A DNA stretch of 54,713 nt from JACMRI01 sp043778625 (GTDB taxonomy: Bacteria; Bacteroidota; Bacteroidia; UBA4408): assembly GCA_043778625.1 (NCBI GenBank), contig JAYWFU010000134.1, positions 1 through 54,713 of the forward strand, given 5' to 3'. Below the pieces are notes generated by a model. That model had not been told where the DNA came from and did not search any database. It saw nothing but the letters and a program-made list of their open reading frames with translations. Both the position numbers and the translations under genes were made by a program. Below, one piece after another: positions 52,901-54,713 of the stretch (its first letter is position 1; every line of letters starts with the position of its first letter).

Positions 52901-52923
52901 ACGAGCAAAATACTCGCACTAGC
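52901..52923. repeat. Short dispersed palindromic element, copy 2
   Basis: Same unit as 51788-51810 with four changes; the hairpin CGAG-CAAAATA-CTCG is kept. Together they flank the YwqK-like gene. Confidence 0.65.
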
Positions 52924-52950
52924 AAACTATACGGTTACCTAACGCTTGCA

Positions 52951-52966
52951 CCAGCGAGGGGCCCAC
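52951..52966 (+). repeat. Partial duplicate of the tRNA 3' end
   Basis: CCAGCGAGGGGCCCAC resembles the tRNA end CCAGGTGGGCCCAC (51620-51633) and shares its last eight bases exactly (GGGCCCAC). It is followed at once by a terminator, as is the true tRNA. It may be an attachment-site remnant. Confidence 0.45.
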
Positions 52967-53007
52967 AAAAATAGGAATATCAAACAAAATTTGATATTCC
53001 TATTTTT
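52967..53007. terminator. Bidirectional terminator
   Basis: Perfect 18-bp stem (52967-52984 with 52990-53007), 5-base loop, A run before and T run after. It separates the YwqK-like gene from the convergent genes on the minus strand. Confidence 0.88.
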
Positions 53008-53080
53008 TATTTAGGCTGTATTACACGCCTGTTGAGCAATGTAGCGGGAATTATTGTATCAAATAGCTTAATTATTTTAA

Positions 53081-53749
53081 CTATTTTATTTTGTACGAAA
53101 GCCCTAAGTTTATACTTGAGCTAAATATATTAACTCCTCGTAAATTATAAAGCCATTGGTATTGATTACATAGCACTAGGTTGTAGTTATGGCTTAGTAC
53201 ATGCTCGTATTTTAAAGCTATGTTGTATCCTAAAAAGCAGGGAACTATTTTTGTTGAGTGTTGGTTGGTAGTTGTCCAACTATTGCGTGGTAAATTAGAA
53301 TGCCGTACATATACATAGCCTGTTGCGGTCGATTTTTCGCTCACTTTTATATTTGCAGTTACACCTACACCAAAATATAAATTGTTTTTGGGAGTATTGA
53401 TTAATTTCCAATAATTATTTGCTTGTAATCCTACAAAATGAAAGTTAAAATTACCTATGATACTTTCTGTTGCGTAATCTATTCTATTATTATAAAACAA
53501 ATAAATTGGACAATAGTTGTAATTTAGATTTAATTGAAAGTGTGTGTTTGAAGAGTCTTTTTTATAAGCGTATGCAAGATTTATACCTCCACCAGTTTTA
53601 AATTTATTGTAAGTTTTATCAAAATTAAAAAAAGAGTTTAACGCCCAGCCCCTGTTAGTGCTTATGCTTGAGCTAGCGAAAATATAGTGTTGTGCCTTAG
53701 TCAACTTAAAAGAGCAGAAAAAGATTAATAATGTGCAATAAGTTTTCAT
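53081..53749 (-). CDS. Probable outer-membrane beta-barrel protein
   Basis: 222 residues with a signal peptide (about residue 19, TKAQ). The mature chain consists of alternating hydrophobic strands rich in Tyr and Asn and ends SSSINLGLSYKIK, typical of outer-membrane barrels of Bacteroidota. It lies 5 bases after the gene upstream, so the two are translated from one message. No family recognised. Confidence 0.62.
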   Translation of the reverse strand: MKTYCTLLIFFCSFKLTKAQHYIFASSSISTNRGWALNSFFNFDKTYNKFKTGGGINLAYAYKKDSSNTHFQLNLNYNYCPIYLFYNNRIDYATESIIGNFNFHFVGLQANNYWKLINTPKNNLYFGVGVTANIKVSEKSTATGYVYVRHSNLPRNSWTTTNQHSTKIVPCFLGYNIALKYEHVLSHNYNLVLCNQYQWLYNLRGVNIFSSSINLGLSYKIK

Positions 53750-53754
53750 GGTTA

Positions 53755-54444
53755 TTATGTTCGTTCAGTTTTTCGTTTTTTTAGTTTGTACTCTAATCCA
53801 AGTTTAATACCAATCCAATATTTATCTCGAGAGTAGTTAAGGTTGTACTTTGGTGCGTAGGGATAGGGAGGAATGTTAATATATTTTAAATCATAATAAG
53901 GAATTTGATTTAAGCGTTCAATAAATGGAGCAATTATTAGAGAGTAACTAGTATTTAATTGGTGAGTAATTGTAACCCCTAATCGAACAGCACTATGGTT
54001 AGTTGTATTTGTACTGCGTTCAATTAAATTTGCGCCGTTAGTTAATGGTGATGAGGCTTCATAATTGAGTAATATATTATTTACTACTCCTGCTGTTAAC
54101 GAAAGTGTATGTTTTTTGTTATTAAATTGAACTAGTTTAAATGTTGCTAAAAGCATAATACTTTGAAAATTTATATGGTAGTTTTTGCCATCATTACTTT
54201 TGTAGTTTTTTGAATTGAGTTGATATGCTAATGTAATTTTAAAAGGTTTAAAATTTTCGGTAATTGCCACTCCCGCTCCGTAATTATTTTTTTGCGTATA
54301 AGAACTCTCCAAAAAATACACAGGTTGTAGGTAATAAAATTCGGTTGTTATATAGGGTTTGTGATGTTGGATAGTGTCTACTGTTGATCCTATTATATTT
54401 TTACTTGTAAAAATAAGTAATAGTAGTAGTTTGAGATGCTTCAT
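53755..54444 (-). CDS. Probable outer-membrane beta-barrel protein
   Basis: 229 residues, with an N-terminal hydrophobic signal (LKLLLLLIFTSKNIIG). The body shows alternating strands (ITLAYQLNSKNYK, VRLGVTITHQLNTSYSLIIAPF) and a terminal GIKLGLEYKLK. Similar in size and style to the downstream gene and possibly a distant paralogue. No family recognised; function unknown. Confidence 0.62.
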   Translation of the reverse strand: MKHLKLLLLLIFTSKNIIGSTVDTIQHHKPYITTEFYYLQPVYFLESSYTQKNNYGAGVAITENFKPFKITLAYQLNSKNYKSNDGKNYHINFQSIMLLATFKLVQFNNKKHTLSLTAGVVNNILLNYEASSPLTNGANLIERSTNTTNHSAVRLGVTITHQLNTSYSLIIAPFIERLNQIPYYDLKYINIPPYPYAPKYNLNYSRDKYWIGIKLGLEYKLKKRKTERT

Positions 54445-54713
54445 ATTATTTGGATATGATTAAGTTGATTACTTGAGTGCAAGTGTCATTATTTTTTTAA
54501 ATAAAATTTAGCCACTTACTAATACTTTTAGCTCAAAAAGCCTTTGGCAAGGTTAACCGTTTTTTTAAATACCTATTATTCTCTATCATTTTTTGTTTTT
54601 AATTATTCATTATTCAGGGTCTATGACGTTTGGTGTGGGTAATCAAATTTTAGTTTAGCGGTAAGAAAATAAATCATATTAATAAAGTTCTCTGTTTTTC
54701 TATATCCCCTCGC
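54445..54713. other. Non-coding right end of the window
   Basis: 269 AT-rich bases. I see no open reading frame, tRNA or clear promoter consensus; the promoter of the minus-strand barrel pair should lie here but no TAnnTTTG match was found. Confidence 0.5.

Noticed and set aside
52890..52966. Second tRNA gene ending in GGGCCCAC
   Set aside because: No matching 5' acceptor arm, D arm or anticodon arm could be folded from the preceding bases; only the 3' end resembles a tRNA.

Overview
The window is an AT-rich stretch of chromosome from a member of the Bacteroidota. Three things support this: C-terminal sorting domains of the type IX secretion system (both type A and type B); promoters of the Bacteroidota form TTTG-N19/20-TAnnTTTG instead of TTGACA/TATAAT; and many families typical of the phylum (a fused two-domain branched-chain E1, DUF3098, HYC_CC_PP, a split transketolase, and FtsX-DUF3098-UppP-TruB in a row). 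A Chitinophagales/Sphingobacteriales-like lineage is my guess, not something I could test. Shine-Dalgarno sequences are not evident, as usual for the phylum, so starts were chosen from homology, signal peptides and promoter positions.

Layout. 1-1115: a degenerate IS30-family element with a frameshifted transposase. 1153-4669: a Tat-exported metallophosphatase, dnaA with its own promoter and terminator, a DM13 lipoprotein and an orphan PaaD-like protein. 4763-14422: a surface block holding a Kelch protein with a type A sorting tail, a polytopic membrane protein, a small secreted protein, and two giant Ig-like repeat proteins with type B sorting tails that are recent paralogues. 14596-18642: an isolated nuoIJK trio, a von Willebrand A protein and the C-terminal half of a split transketolase. 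18742-22398: a six-gene minus-strand cluster of secreted proteins (HYC_CC_PP protein, two exported CxxC heavy-metal-domain proteins, a YncE-like propeller lipoprotein, a PKD lipoprotein, a probable beta-barrel) with no transporter gene. This is my best candidate for a little-described envelope metal-handling system. 22628-36307: housekeeping (htpG, bifunctional nuclease, etfBA, a universal stress protein, a crotonase, lnt, cysS, a PhnA-like protein, fused branched-chain E1).

36308-38705 is an accessory island between the E1 gene and fahA. It carries a Sll1717-type P-loop ATPase and a MntA/HepT toxin-antitoxin pair, and its arginine codons (AGA/AGG/CGA) differ sharply from the CGT/CGC of its neighbours. 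The pair is bracketed by a direct repeat formed by a relic of a second mntA 5' end. 38706-47315 is catabolic and envelope metabolism (fahA, lhgO, fabF, an EamA exporter, an aldehyde dehydrogenase, and the SO2930-type dihaem cytochrome with its beta-helix partner). 47519-51487 holds an OmpA-like lipoprotein and the ftsX-DUF3098-uppP-truB cluster. A tRNA with anticodon CAU follows. A small segment with one YwqK-like secreted protein then ends in a second copy of the tRNA's last eight bases. Two probable outer-membrane proteins close the window.

Most convergent or transcript ends carry long, often perfect inverted repeats that I annotate as terminators. Several intergenic regions also hold short dispersed palindromic elements not explained by the genes.
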